This document shows positions 45,621-56,776 of a stretch of 64,000 nt of DNA, in pieces; the stretch's first letter is position 1, and the number at the start of each line of letters is the position of its first letter. Below the pieces are notes generated by a model that saw nothing but the letters and a program-made list of their open reading frames with translations, ran no database searches and was not told where the DNA came from. The translations under genes were made by a program, and so were the position numbers. The stretch is taken from assembly GCA_951804985.1 (NCBI GenBank), contig OX638133.1:53286622-53350621 (forward strand). Reading direction: 5' to 3'. The stretch is from Dryomyza anilis. Lineage: Eukaryota; Arthropoda; Insecta; Diptera; Dryomyzidae.

Positions 45621-45993
45621 ATGGTAAAATTGTTTTTTTTTTTAATTTTGTTTGTATTTATTAATTTATGTATTTATATTATTTAAAGGATTTCGCTGAA
45701 ATTATTAGTTTAGCAAAAAGAAACCTCTCCACATACATTAGAGTAGATGACTTGCCCATTGATCAGGAATTCAGGATTTCTAAATTTGAATGAAAAACAC
45801 AATTAATGGAACAAAATTAATTATACATCTAACAGACAACAGATGGTTTTATCTACCAGCAAGAATTTCTAGAAAAGTTGAAACCGATGATCCATATTTA
45901 TATAATATCAATGAGAAGAAGTGGTATATTATTTTTCGAGGACGACAATCAGAAGTAATGGGGATGGCTCTATTCGATTTACTTTATGAATAA
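45621..45993 (+). pseudogene. Small protein of the virus-like segment (putative DNA-binding)
   Basis: An ATG at 45621 is followed at once by a 65-nt GT-AG intron (45624-45688) and then 'DFAEIISLAKRNLSTYIRVD'; after TGA at about 45791 a shifted frame continues 'LIIHLTDNRWFYLPARIS' and 'KKWYIIFRGRQSE' to a stop at 45993. The two frames fit one protein of about 100 residues broken by a single base loss. The beta-rich 'TKLIIHL..NRWFYLPARIS' pattern resembles small proteins I recall next to family-B polymerases of Maverick-like and related insect elements, possibly single-strand DNA-binding; this is inference. Confidence 0.5.
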
Positions 45994-46120
45994 AAAAACG
46001 TATCAATATACTTACTTTTAAAAATATTCATTTTAAATAAAATATTTAAATATATACATATTGTTTTATTTATTTATTCTTAAAACGATTTGAAACAATA
46101 TAACAAATAATTAATAAATC

Positions 46121-46522
46121 TTATATTTGCATTATCTGCTCAAAACTCAGTAGAGCGTTTAATAAAATATTATCATCATCGTCCATTAAATTACAATAAT
46201 GATGATCCGCATTTAACATCCTCGGATCGTCTAAGTTAAGAAATAGATGATCTAGTCCATCATCTAATAAACCTTCCCTAATTCCAACATCTATCAAATT
46301 TACTGGCGGGAGTGTTACGACTTCTAGTATTTCAATTTGAGGATTTACTGTTAATAAAATTTTTATTATTAATATAATATAATTTTAAAAAATATATTTA
46401 GTTATTTACTTACAAGTATAAGTTTTTGCCTTTTTATACGAAAAATTATGTTTTCGCAGGATATGCCGCTTAAGGTTGTTTCTAGTCGAGAATTTTAAAT
46501 GCGGGGAAAATTCACACTCCAT
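46121..46522 (-). CDS. Small zinc-finger-like gene, two exons, 111 codons
   Basis: Exon 1 is 46522-46414 and exon 2 is 46347-46121; the 66-nt intron has donor GTAAGT and acceptor TTAACAG. The spliced frame is intact from ATG to TAA. The N-terminus 'KFSTRNNLKRHILRKHNFS' looks like the helix half of a C2H2 finger, similar to the polymerase N-terminus next door ('NYNLKRHVSTIHEN'), but the Cys pair is incomplete. The C-terminal 70 residues are acidic and Leu-rich ('LLDDGLDHLFLNLDDP', 'NLMDDDDNILLNALLSF'), like an activation or protein-binding region. I cannot name it. It faces away from the polymerase gene, about 325 bp apart. Confidence 0.55.
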
Positions 46523-46848
46523 TTTTTAATGTTGATATATTAAAAGTATGAAAACGAGTAAAATTTATTATTATATCCATTGTATAGAACACCTTTATAT
46601 ATCAAAGCATGTAATATGATATATATTAAACTGAATATAACAATTTGAATTCAGCAAAATTTAATGTATAAGTAGGGAAATACACCGGAAGTCAGTAAAT
46701 TAAAACTGCAGTAACACATCTTTACTGCACTTTTTTATGTTCAATAATTCCTGTAAAATTGAAGTTGAAGTTTCTTAATATTCAAAATAATAATTTAAGT
46801 TAGTGTTCGTTTGTTTGCAACTTCGAGAACTTCTTTAAAAATTAAAAA

Positions 46849-49027
46849 ATGTTTATTTGTGCGTTATGTTCAAAGTCCTTCGCGAAAAACTATAATTTAA
46901 AGAGACATGTATCGACAATACATGAAAATACAAATTTTGGCTGCTTAAAGTGTAGTAAATCTTTTAGCAGAGCAAATACTTTAAAACATCATTCCTGTCA
47001 ACATTTTCAAGAGGAAATTCCTTCAAAACAAGGAAAATATAAGGATTTGCTGAATAATGAATATGAAATCGCATCAACATCATCATCGGTGAGCCATTAC
47101 TATGAGAACTGTAATGTTACAGTTCACAAATCCCTATGGAGAGGCCATTTAAGATCTACAGCGCATAAGAGAGCATCAGAGATTTCAGATATAAATGGAT
47201 TTAAATTGGTACGAAAAGCATTTAAAAATAAAATATGTGATTACATATTACCTAATGATGATGAAAATCTAATTAATCCACACGAATATTTCGGTCAAAT
47301 AAGAAATAAAATTAAAAATTTACTGGAAAGAGAATTAAATAAGAAAATATCTTTAAAATTGAATGCGGAGATCTCTGCTGACTATATACGTCCTTCAAAA
47401 CCTTCTGTCGAAGTTGATGATGAATTAAAACTAAGCACTTTTCACATATAACAAAACCACTAACAATATTAACCAAAGATAATATTGAAGATGTAATGTT
47501 AAATATTGAAGAATTGTTAATAAATAAAATGGAGAACTTTCCAGAACGGGATAGTGGATGGGCTTTGATAAGAATCAATAAAATTGAGCTTAATATAAGT
47601 GAATATAGCCCCTTAAATGGATTATCATATCAGAAATTGCCAGCATACATAGAAAAAAGAAAGACATGTATTAATATACAAAACAGAGATATTTTCTGCT
47701 TTAAGTGGGCTATTATTGCTGCAATAGTTAATACAAAAATAAAAATAAATGATCCCTATCGCATTAATTCATATAATATTTCCGATATAATAGCAGAGGA
47801 AATTTATGTGAATGGTATAAATTTGATATTTAGAGGATTAGACTTTCCTCATTCCATAAAGAATACAAAAATATTTGAGCTAAACAACTCCATTAGCATC
47901 AATATTTTCATGTATAATGAAAAGTCAGATGGAAAATGCGAAATTTTGGGGCCTATTTATCACACAGAAAAAGAACAGAGTACACATATCAATTTGCTAT
48001 TTTGTGACAGTGAAGAAAATACTCACTATGTCTGGATAAAAGATCTGAGTAAATTGATAAGCGGTCAGGGACAAAAAGAGCCCACAAAATTTATATTTGT
48101 AATGGATGTATTCTACAATTTACATCTATAAAGTCTCTTGATGCACACAAATCATCATGTAAAAAAAAAATTACGTATTTGCCCAAGGAAAATGAGTCTA
48201 CACTAACATTTAAAGCCTATGAAAAAACCATCCCAGTTGGATATACTTTTTATATGGATTTTGAATCGATTCTGGAACCGATTAATGGCTGTACAAATAA
48301 CCCAGAAGCATATACCGTGCGCATTTGCTTGGTATTTGAAAGGGTCTATAGGAAATGATCGTTTCGATAAGCAACAAAATTATACAGGTGAATACAAAAG
48401 AAAAAAATAATAATTAAAAATAATAATAATAAAAATAAAAAACGATATATATATATAATATATAATCTTTCGTTTATAGGTCCTGAATATATTGGAACGT
48501 TTACTCCACGATGAAGGCAATGAAGATAACTGACCAGGAAATGCAGGAGTTCCATCAATCAACAATCTGCTTTATATGTAAAAGTAATTTAAGTAATAAT
48601 ATTAGTATAAAAGTACGACACCATTGTCATTTTACCGGAAAGTATTTAGGATCTGCTCATACAGAATGTAATTTGAAAGCAAAAAGAACTAAATTCTTTC
48701 CGGTAATAACTCATAATTTATCCAAATATGATCTACATTTATTTATAAAAAAATTAAACGAAGTAGAGGGAGCTATTGATATTATACCTCTTAATAAAGA
48801 GGTATTTATATCTATAACAAAAACTATAAATTTAACTAAAGATCATAGTTTTGAACTTAGATTTATAGATTCATTTAGATTTTTACCTAGCAGCCTTGAG
48901 AAATTGGTGAAAACTCTAAATGACGAGTCAATCCATATAACTAAAAAGGTTTTTAACAATAATTCGTATAAGATATTTTATAGAAAAGGTGTTTTTCCTT
49001 ATGATTATTTAGATAGCTTTATACATG
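46849..49027 (+). pseudogene. Family-B (protein-primed-type) DNA polymerase, N-terminal half
   Basis: Starts with two C2H2 fingers ('MFICALCSKSFAKNYNLKRH', 'FGCLKCSKSFSRANTLKHH'), then 'SGWALIRINKIELNISEYSP' and 'DIFCFKWAIIAAI', then a Cys/His segment near 48100, an exonuclease motif 'FYMDFESILE' at about 48255, and after a 92-nt intron (48388-48479, GTGAAT...TTATAG) 'CHFTGKYLGSAHTECNL', 'HNLSKYDLHLFIKKL' and 'LRFIDSFRFLPSSLEKLVK'. This order matches DNA_pol_B_2 proteins of Maverick/Polinton- and related virus-like elements of insects. Frameshifts at about 47445, 48090 and 48335. The catalytic palm is missing: copia sequence begins at 49028. Confidence 0.7.
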
Positions 49028-50404
49028 GGAGCTAGTCGTTGCGCCAACAAATGCAAACATGATTAGTTGCAAGTGGACGTTTAAGTTGAAGCACGATGTC
49101 CATGGTAAGGTTCAGAAATTTAAGGCTCGCTTAGTTGCTCGAGGGTTTAGTTCCTGTCGTTCGACAAACCACTTTCCGTACCTTATTGTCAGTAGCTGGC
49201 ATCAAGAAAATGTTAGTTGTGCACATAGATGTTAAGTCTGCGTTCCTAAATGGTGATCTTGAAGAAGTCGATTATATGAAACAGCCACCAGGATTTGAGG
49301 AAGGAGAGAGAGTAAGTTTGTTTACAGGATAAAGAAAAGTCTGTACGGTCTAAAACAAAACGTCTGGAATTAAACCCTCCATAAGGTATTAATCCAAGGC
49401 GGATTTCATCAAAGCAATGCTGATCCTTGCCTATACACAAAATATATCAACGAGGATGGGCTGATATATGTGTTGGTCTACATTGACGATATTTTTGTGG
49501 CAAGCCAAAGTAAATCCAATATTAAAGCAGTGGAGGAACTATTATCGAACAATTTTGACATCAATAATTTGACATTCACCATTACCTGGGTCTTGAAGTT
49601 ATGAAGGACAAGCATTCTAATTTCTGCATCCGCCAAAAGAAATATATTGAAAATTTATTGAAGGATTTTGGTTTGGATAATGCAAAAATTTCGAAGTATC
49701 CAATCGATCCAGGATATGGAAAATCGGAGTCCGAAGCACTGCTGAGCAATACAAATTATCACCGTCTAATTTAGTCGCTGTTATACATCAGTGTAAATTC
49801 AAGACCTGATATTGCGGCAAGCGTGTCAATTTTGGCTCGAAAAAGTAATCTGTCCCACTCATGAAAATTGGACCAAATTAAAGAGAGTACTGAAATACCT
49901 AAAGGGCACAGCAGATGAATTTTTGCACTTAAATAGCATTAACATCGAACCCAATACTTTGATAGGATACGCCGCGGGCAGAGGGCAGAGGACAGACTAG
50001 ATAGGAAATCTAATTCAGGTTATCTGTTTCAGATCAATGGCGGTTCAATCAGTTGGTCATGCAAGAAGCAAACGTGTGTTTCTTTGTTTCTTTATCTGAA
50101 GGATGCAAATAAGCTATATGGATTCGAGAATTACTAAATGATATGATGATCAAGCAAGCAAAACCTATAACGATCTTTGAAGATAATCAAAGTTGTCTAC
50201 GCCTTATCAAAGAGAAAAAGTTAAGTAATTAGAACGAAGCACATTGATACAAAACTGCATTTCGTCAAGGATCACATCACCAATCAAAATATTCAATGCT
50301 TGTATTGTCCTACTGAACACATGCTAGCAGATATGATGACAAAACCTCTAGCAGCGTGCAAAGTGGAACACTTTCGAAAATTAGCTGGATTAATTGGGGA
50401 AGGG
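49028..50404 (+). pseudogene. Ty1/copia reverse transcriptase/RNase H remnant
   Basis: Broken frames read 'WTFKLKHDVHGKVQKFKARL', 'VVHIDVKSAFLNGDLEEV', 'QPPGFEEGE', 'LIYVLVYIDDIFVASQS' (catalytic YIDD), 'ENWTKLKRVLKYLKGTADEF', and the RNase H end 'KLHFVKDHITNQNIQC' with 'LADMMTKPLAACK'. This is a different family from copia D. It ends with GGGGAAGGG, a short polypurine tract. Confidence 0.85.
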
Positions 50405-50535
50405 TGTTAGAGAACAATTAATACTTTATATTATTTTACTAGTTTGTTTTGATTCTAGTTACTTTTGTGAAATATTTTTATATTTAAATTTGTATCTAAA
50501 TTATTTTTCACTTCCAAATAAATTTTGTTGAATAC
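50405..50535 (+). repeat. Partial 3' LTR of the copia remnant
   Basis: TGTTAGAGAACAATT directly follows the polypurine tract. AT-rich; truncated at about 50535 by the next element, so no LTR end is visible. Confidence 0.5.
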
Positions 50536-50559
50536 GTTTCGTTTCGTAAAAGTTTGTTT

Positions 50560-51459
50560 TTAACTTACGCGCTCAATACATAGCACCTTCATGATGCCAT
50601 TACCCGCCGGTGCTGACCAAAAATGATCGGTGCAGTGTTTTACTTCTGCATCATTGATCTTTAGCTCCTTCCCCAGTTTGCCAATAATCGCAACTGGAAG
50701 AGCTTTGCGAACAGCATCACGATATGACACAGCTTGTCTACCTCTGCCAGTAGATGTTGAAGGCCATTTATCCGCATCCGATCCGGAACATGAAGCGCCA
50801 GTGCCTTTGCTTGTGGAAGCAATATCACTGGACCCTGTCGAGTTTTGGGAGTTACGGGGTTTCACAGTAGCAGTGAAGGTTTTAAACTTCTTGCCATTGC
50901 GCTTCTCAGGTGCATTGGCAGCCACCACAGCAGCAGCGGATGGATCTATCGCGTTTTGCTGTGGTACCTGGGGAAGAGAAATGTCCAAAGTCGCTTTTTC
51001 AGCCTCTTTGCGATCTTTCGCTTTATTCTTCCTTCTCCTACTCATCTGGGCATCGAACAACCTGACCACTGTATTCAGAGATCCGGGTCCGGTCTCCAAT
51101 GGAAGTTTAGTTTCCAGTTGGGCGTCGGTCTCTCTAGGATTAGATGCTGGTAAGACACCACTTTCCTTCGATCGACCCATGTTTCCAAATACGAGACAGA
51201 AAGCCCTGAGAGGAAACAACACTGTCGAGCATCTATACAGTGGCGGATTAGTCGTAGATATAGCCGAACCGACACTTTCCTCTACTGGTATGGAAACCAC
51301 TGCGTTGGCATTATCCTTCTCTAGATTCCTAGCTGTCTCATAAATTTGGGAGATGGAGGGCACGATGAACCCCCAGCTACAGGAGCAGAAAGGTTCATCC
51401 TTGTTCAATTCTTGCCTCAGCTGCCGAAGCGGGTGGATTGCCACTTTTGTGGGTACCAC
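50560..51459 (-). CDS. 299-codon frame, LINE ORF1-like (LOA/R1-type?)
   Basis: Open and GC-richer than its surroundings. The first third is weakly structured; the middle is Lys/Arg- and Ala/Ser-rich ('MSRRRKNKAKDRKEAEKATL'); the C-terminus 'AVSYRDAVRKALPVAIIGKL' resembles the start of the conserved domain found in Gag-like ORF1 proteins of R1/LOA-type LINEs. There is no zinc knuckle. The frame ends just past a consensus splice-donor-like CGC|GTAAGT, so a host exon cannot be excluded. Sequence homologous to the partner ORF2 is not adjacent. Confidence 0.4.
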   Translation of the reverse strand: MVPTKVAIHPLRQLRQELNKDEPFCSCSWGFIVPSISQIYETARNLEKDNANAVVSIPVEESVGSAISTTNPPLYRCSTVLFPLRAFCLVFGNMGRSKESGVLPASNPRETDAQLETKLPLETGPGSLNTVVRLFDAQMSRRRKNKAKDRKEAEKATLDISLPQVPQQNAIDPSAAAVVAANAPEKRNGKKFKTFTATVKPRNSQNSTGSSDIASTSKGTGASCSGSDADKWPSTSTGRGRQAVSYRDAVRKALPVAIIGKLGKELKINDAEVKHCTDHFWSAPAGNGIMKVLCIERVS

Positions 51460-51639
51460 CTGGAGTAGTTACATCTTTATGTTGACCCATCGCGGTGGTG
51501 TGGGATTTATTTTCTGCCACCCCACGAAAAGACTTTGGTAGTATTTAGTTCATTACTCATCACAAGCCTGTCTGACAAAGGTGAACCTACCAGAAACTTT
51601 ACAAAGTTTCCGTCAGCTTAGCCTTATTGAGTCATTGTA

Positions 51640-52518
51640 ACTTATGCCCCCACACCACGTCAAGGTAACCACTACGTGTTGGCTTTGTTAACAATTTCTT
51701 AGTTAACAATTCGGTCAGTTGGAATGACGTGGAAGCAATTCAGGAATGAACCTTCGATACCATCCTCTCATTCCTAAAAATTGACGTAACTGCCGTACCG
51801 TTTTAGGAACCGGAAATCCGGAAATTCAGCCTTTACTTTTTTCGGATCGACCTGTAGCGTGCCATTACCAACGATATAGCCCAGGTAGTTCACCGTTTTC
51901 AATCATAACCGACTTTTATTAATATTTATTGTGAGTCCAGCCTTGCGTAATAGAGTAGCTATTTCTGAAAGATGGATAAGATGTTCTTCGAATGATGATG
52001 ATATAATTAGCAAGTTATCGAGGAAAACCGATACATTCGCCTTTAAATTGAAAGGGACTACATTATCCATCAATCTACTCATTGTTTGAGGCGCATTGCA
52101 CAATCCAAAAGGCATTTTTCGGAACTGATACAATGGCCTATTTGGCACTGTAAACGCAGTCTTCTCCCGTGAATTTTTTTTCTAACTTAATTTGCCAAAA
52201 GGCATCTTTAAGGACATTTTTCGATATGCACTGTACTGGAAGAAATCTGCTCAAGAGACCATCAATATTTGGCAGAGGATACGCATCCTTTATCGTAACT
52301 TCGTTTAATTTACGTGAATCTAAACAAAATCTTATTTTGATCGGTTTCACAATAAGAACAGTTGGAGAAGGCCACGACGAATACTCAGCTCTCTATTACA
52401 CCTAGCTGTAACATGCGATCTATCTGACTACACAATAACTTGCAGGAGATATAGGATACAATTTTTGTTTTATAGGTTTTGCCACTAGGAGTGTTGTTTC
52501 TCCAAGTCCTTCTCTTTC
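51640..52518 (-). pseudogene. Gypsy E reverse transcriptase
   Basis: Minus-strand frames 52350-52138 ('IRFCLDSRKLNEVTIKDAYP', 'LKDAFWQIKLEKK') and 52148-51903 ('FRKMPFGLCNAPQTMSRLMD', 'SVFLDNLLIISSSFEEH'). The catalytic YLDD has become FLDN, so the enzyme is dead. Upstream text 'LGETTLLVAKPIKQKLYPIS' ends at 52514-52518, the left target duplication of copia D; the protein continues at 56781 on the other side. Confidence 0.85.
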
Positions 52519-52661
52519 TTTTATAACTATAGGTTGCAATTCAAAAACGAAAAATTATTATAAAATTGAAACATATGAAAAAACTAAGAACATGATTCAA
52601 AAACATAAAGTATCAGCAGGTATAAATTAACAAACTAGTTTTCAAGTTTTAACACCCTCTC

Positions 52662-54700
52662 TCAATTAGACAATTTTAATAAATTTCTAATGTTTTCAAA
52701 ACTTGCAATATCAAGAGATTTTGTGAAAATATCAGCTATTTGATTCTTTGTTGACACGTATTCAATTTTCAGATTTCCCTTCATTATATGATCTCGGAGA
52801 AAATGATGCTTGATGTCAATGTGCTTCGTGCGTTTGCACTCAACATTTTTCGCCATTGATATACAACCTGCATATATTGTCTTCATATATTGTGATTGAA
52901 TCCTTTTCTGATAATATTTGTACATCTTCTAGAATACCACGAATCCAAATTCCCTCTGAAGTCGCATTGCTAAGTGCTACGTACTCAGCTTCACTAGATG
53001 ATGTTGCAACTGTGGTCTGTTTTTTACTAGACCATGATACAGGATTTCCAAATACATAAAATATGTATCCGCTTGTCGATTTACGATCATCCTGACTAGA
53101 TCCCAAATCTGCATCAGCGAAACCAACAAGAGCTTCTGTACTGTACACTGTATCGAAGTTTAATGCATTTCGAACCCTTTAAATACCGTAATATTCTTTT
53201 CAACGTTACCCAATGAATTTCACCAGGATTTTGCTGGAATCTGCCCATGTAGCCAACTGCAGATATCAGGTCGAACACACAGCATCAAATACATTAAACA
53301 TCCTAACAACTCGCGATAAGGATTAGTTGTACTGCGTTCTTTTTCTTGATGTTTCAGTTGAAGTCTAGTTTCCATAGGCGACCTAGCACTATTACAATCG
53401 GCCATTCCAAATTTCAACAAAATTTTATCAATATTGCTTTCTTGACAAAAAGTCATTAATCCTTTATCACGGTCATAATCAACCTTGATACCAAGATAAT
53501 ATTTTAATGGACCATAGTCAGACATTTCAAAATTTAATGACAGCATTTTCGTTAGTTTTTCTATTTCAGATAGCTTGTTACCTGCAATCAGTACGTCATC
53601 AACATACAACAAAAGTAGAATGACACTATAATTTGAAATATGAGTAAAAAGGCAATAGTAATGTTTCGACCTTTGGAAACCAATATTAAGCAAATGCAAA
53701 TTGAACTTCTCGTTCCAGCAACGAGGACTTTGCTTTAGTCCATACAGAGATTTTTCTAGTTTCAAAGACATACCTGTTTCCGTACACATTCCTTCAGGGA
53801 CTTCCATGTAAATAGTTTCTTTTAAGTCACCATGAAGAAAGGCAGTTTTAACATCGAGTTGATGAAAATAAAAACCTTTGGAAACTCCAACCGCCAAAAT
53901 TACACGCATCGTGACCAATTTAGCAACTGGTGAGTAAGTGTCTTCATAGTCTGTTCCGTATTTTTGTAAAAATCCTTTGGCGACTAGTCTCGCCTTGTAA
54001 CGTATCGCATTCCCATCAGAATCCTCCTTTATTTTGAAGATCCATTTTGACTTTAATATGTTCTTGTTTTCTGGTTTCTTGACAATTTTCCACACGTTGT
54101 TTTTCTGCATTGATTGTTATTCTTCTTGGATCGCAGCTAACCATTTAGCCTTGTCTTCACAATCTTCAATATCCGAAAAAGTATTCGGAATATCCATTGT
54201 TCTACCAGATGTTGCTTCGAATAACGACAAATAATAGTCCGCTAATTTCTTAGGTTGATCTCGTTGTCTCGAACTTCGCCTAGGCTCGATTGGAATATCA
54301 TCGTTATTATTATGCGGCATGACTTCTGATGATTCAATGACTGGTGGAACTTGATGCGGTTCAATGACATCTAAATGTTCTTGCTCCTGAACATTATGAT
54401 CAGTTGATCCATTTTATTCTTCAGGTCTATTCGAATTGTCTTGTGCTTGATTTTCTGAGTCGCTGCATTCCCTCTCTTGATCATAACGGTCTACAACAAA
54501 TCGATCTGGGTTGACATCCTCTATGTTCTTAAATGGGTAGCATTCTTCGTTACATTTAACATCACGAGCTAACATCACGTTGCGCTTTTCTGTGTCCCAC
54601 AGCCGGTAACCATTGGGACAGTATCCAATCAAAATGTACGCTTTGCATTCGCGTCCAGTTTCATACGCTTCTGCTCGGGAACCCACGCATATGCTTGACA
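52662..54700 (-). pseudogene. Copia D reverse transcriptase and RNase H
   Basis: After a linker (54701-54117), frame 54110-53220 has 'GNAIRYKARLVAKGFLQKYG', 'FYFHQLDVKTAFLHGDLKET', 'LYGLKQSPRCWNEKF' and the catalytic 'LLLLYVDDVLIAGNK'. Frames 53148-52840 and 52925-52662 give RNase H: 'VGFADADLGSSQDDRKSTSG', 'VATSSSEAEYVALSNA', and the end 'IDIKHHFLRDHIMKGNLKIE'. Breaks occur at about 54405, 54115, 53215-53150 and 52880. Confidence 0.88.
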
Positions 54701-56606
54701 TCCGAAAATACGTAGCTTTTTAAAGTTTGGCTTATGATTATACCACAACTCAGCAGGCGTCTTGTGTACTTGCAACGAACTAGTTGGACTTCTATTGATT
54801 AAGTAGGCACTCGTAAGAGCTGCTTCACACCACATTGATTTTGGAGCACCGGCTTCTAACATAATTGAACGCATTTTTGCAACAAGTGTTCGATTATATC
54901 TCTCTGCAACTCCATTTTGCTGTGGAGAATACGCCATGGTTTCATGTATCTGGATGTCATTCTGTTTGCAAAAATGTATCATGGCACTTGATCTATATTC
55001 GGGTCCTTGATCTACTGTTAGCGTCGAAATTTTTGTTCCAAACTTTGCCGCTACTACTGCCTCATATTCTTTAAAATTTTCAAACACTTCCGATTTCTTC
55101 TTCAATAGATATATCATTGTAAAATGTGTACAATCATCTATGAATGTTAAAATGTATTTAGATCCATCCCACGCCGTTGGACTTATGGGTCCACACACAT
55201 CCGAATGAATGTGCTCGATTGGCCTAGTAGCTCTGATTCTTGTTCCACTAAACGAATTCCGACTGTGCTTACTTTGTATGCAAACGTCACAAAAGTTCAA
55301 CATACACTCTCCAGATAGACCAGTTGCCATGCTATGTTTTACAAGTTCGTTATAGCCTTGTTGACTGATGTGACCCAAACGTTTATGCCATAACGTTCCC
55401 TTCTCCAATGTACTTAAATTTGCCACTGTTTTGATAATCTTCATTTTGAGTTCAAAAAGATTACCGCATCGATGTGATGCTGCAATGACTTTTCCTTCCT
55501 TTCGAATAAATGAGCGCGTTTTCTCAAATTGCACATGTAAACCAGCTTCAACCATTTTGCTCACCGATAAAATATTTTCTCTAAATTGAGGACTATATAG
55601 GACGTTGTTCAGATTTATAGTCGTTCCAGTATTGCTTAATCCAGTGATTGTTCCAATTTTTGATACTAAAATACTTTGATCAGCCTTGGCAACATTTATA
55701 TATCTTGGAGCATTTAATTTTCCCAGTTCATTAAATATACTTTCATGTTTGACGAAGTGGTCCGTAGCACCAGAGTCTAGAGCAAACACCACCTCTCTCT
55801 GCGATACACCTGAAGTTGATTGTTGATGCGAGTCTGCCATAAAACTTACGCCATACATTGACTGTGTAGCAACTTTTGCTTCTTTGACTCGGCAATCCTT
55901 CTTCATATGGCCAAACTTGCCGCACCGATGACATTTTCCATTAAAACGTGCGTGAGACTTCTTCTTTGATGAAATTGGTGACACTTTTTGAACTGATTCT
56001 TCACATACTCGATTCTTCTTCTTGGATTCTTCTGAAAGTAAGCGCACCTTCACTGTGTTCAATTTCAGTTCTTCTTCTGGTAAGTTCTCTAAAGCAGTAA
56101 CAATTGCGTCGTATGACTCCGGAAGAGTTATGAACAACTGAGAAACCAGATCAGCCTCTTCTGGCTTCGCTCCTGCAGTCTTTAACTGCCTCACTATCGA
56201 ATCGAATTTCAATAAATGCGTATTCAAGTCCTCTCCCTCTCTGTGTCGTAAATTTGCCAGTTCTTTACGAATTAGAGTTTGATTCTGTGGCGATTTTTTA
56301 GCGAACGATACTGTTAATGAATCCCACATATCCTTGGCGGACGACTTGTCTCTGATGTATTCTAAATAATCATCATGCACAAAACATGTGATTATATCTT
56401 GGGCTTTTGCATCCTTTTTAATGAAGTCGGCATCACGAGATGTCCCTGACGTTGATTCTGCAGCGCTTGCATTAGATGAACCAGCTAACGTGGATGGAGC
56501 TGACTGTTTTACAGCTTCCAAACATCGTGCAGAAGACAGATGCTTTTGAACTCGAAAACACCAATTTTCAAAATTCTATCCGGCGAATTGCACGATACCA
56601 GTAGCC
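54629..56606 (-). pseudogene. Copia D Gag, protease and integrase
   Basis: The long frame (56521-54629) holds Gag with 'AKDMWDSLTVSFAKKSPQN', a CCHC knuckle 'CHRCGKFGHMKKDC', protease 'VVFALDSGATDHFVKH', the integrase zinc region 'LWHKRLGHISQQGYNELVKH' with 'CDVCIQSKH', catalytic Asp in 'IHSDVCGPISPTAWDG', Asp in 'LTVDQGPEYRSS', Glu in 'QQNGVAERYNRTL'. The annotated start codon is TTG; the frame actually continues upstream ('WCFRVQKHLSSARC') to a TAG at about 56578, so the true start is cut off by a nonsense codon. The second copy at 64 kb shares that TAG. Confidence 0.9.
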
Positions 56607-56776
56607 TTATCTGGGCCCACAACCTTTTATAACTATAGGTTTTTAATGCAATTCAAAAACGTGATTTTAAACAAACAGTTTAGAAAAATTATTATAAAAT
56701 TCAAACTAAGAACATGATTCAAAAACATAAAGTATCAGCAGGTATAAATTAACAAAGTAGTTTTCAAGTTTTAACA

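Larger units (their letters stand above)
52519..56776 (-). mobile_element. Ty1/copia element D, complete with LTRs and TSD
   Basis: LTRs at 52519-52654 (3') and 56625-56776 (5') share TGTTAAAACTTGAAAACTA and most other sequence but differ by an indel of about 16 bp. CTTTC flanks both sides (52514-52518, 56777-56781). The primer-binding site (minus: GGTTGTGGGCCCAG, ending at 56624) corresponds to the initiator-Met-tRNA internal site used by Drosophila copia. The Gag-Pol frames run 56606 to 52662. It was inserted into gypsy E between protease and RT. Confidence 0.92.

Noticed and set aside
50630..51343. 237-codon plus-strand frame
   Set aside because: Antisense to the 299-codon minus frame, which has the more protein-like composition (Lys/Arg-rich block, LINE ORF1-like C-terminus).
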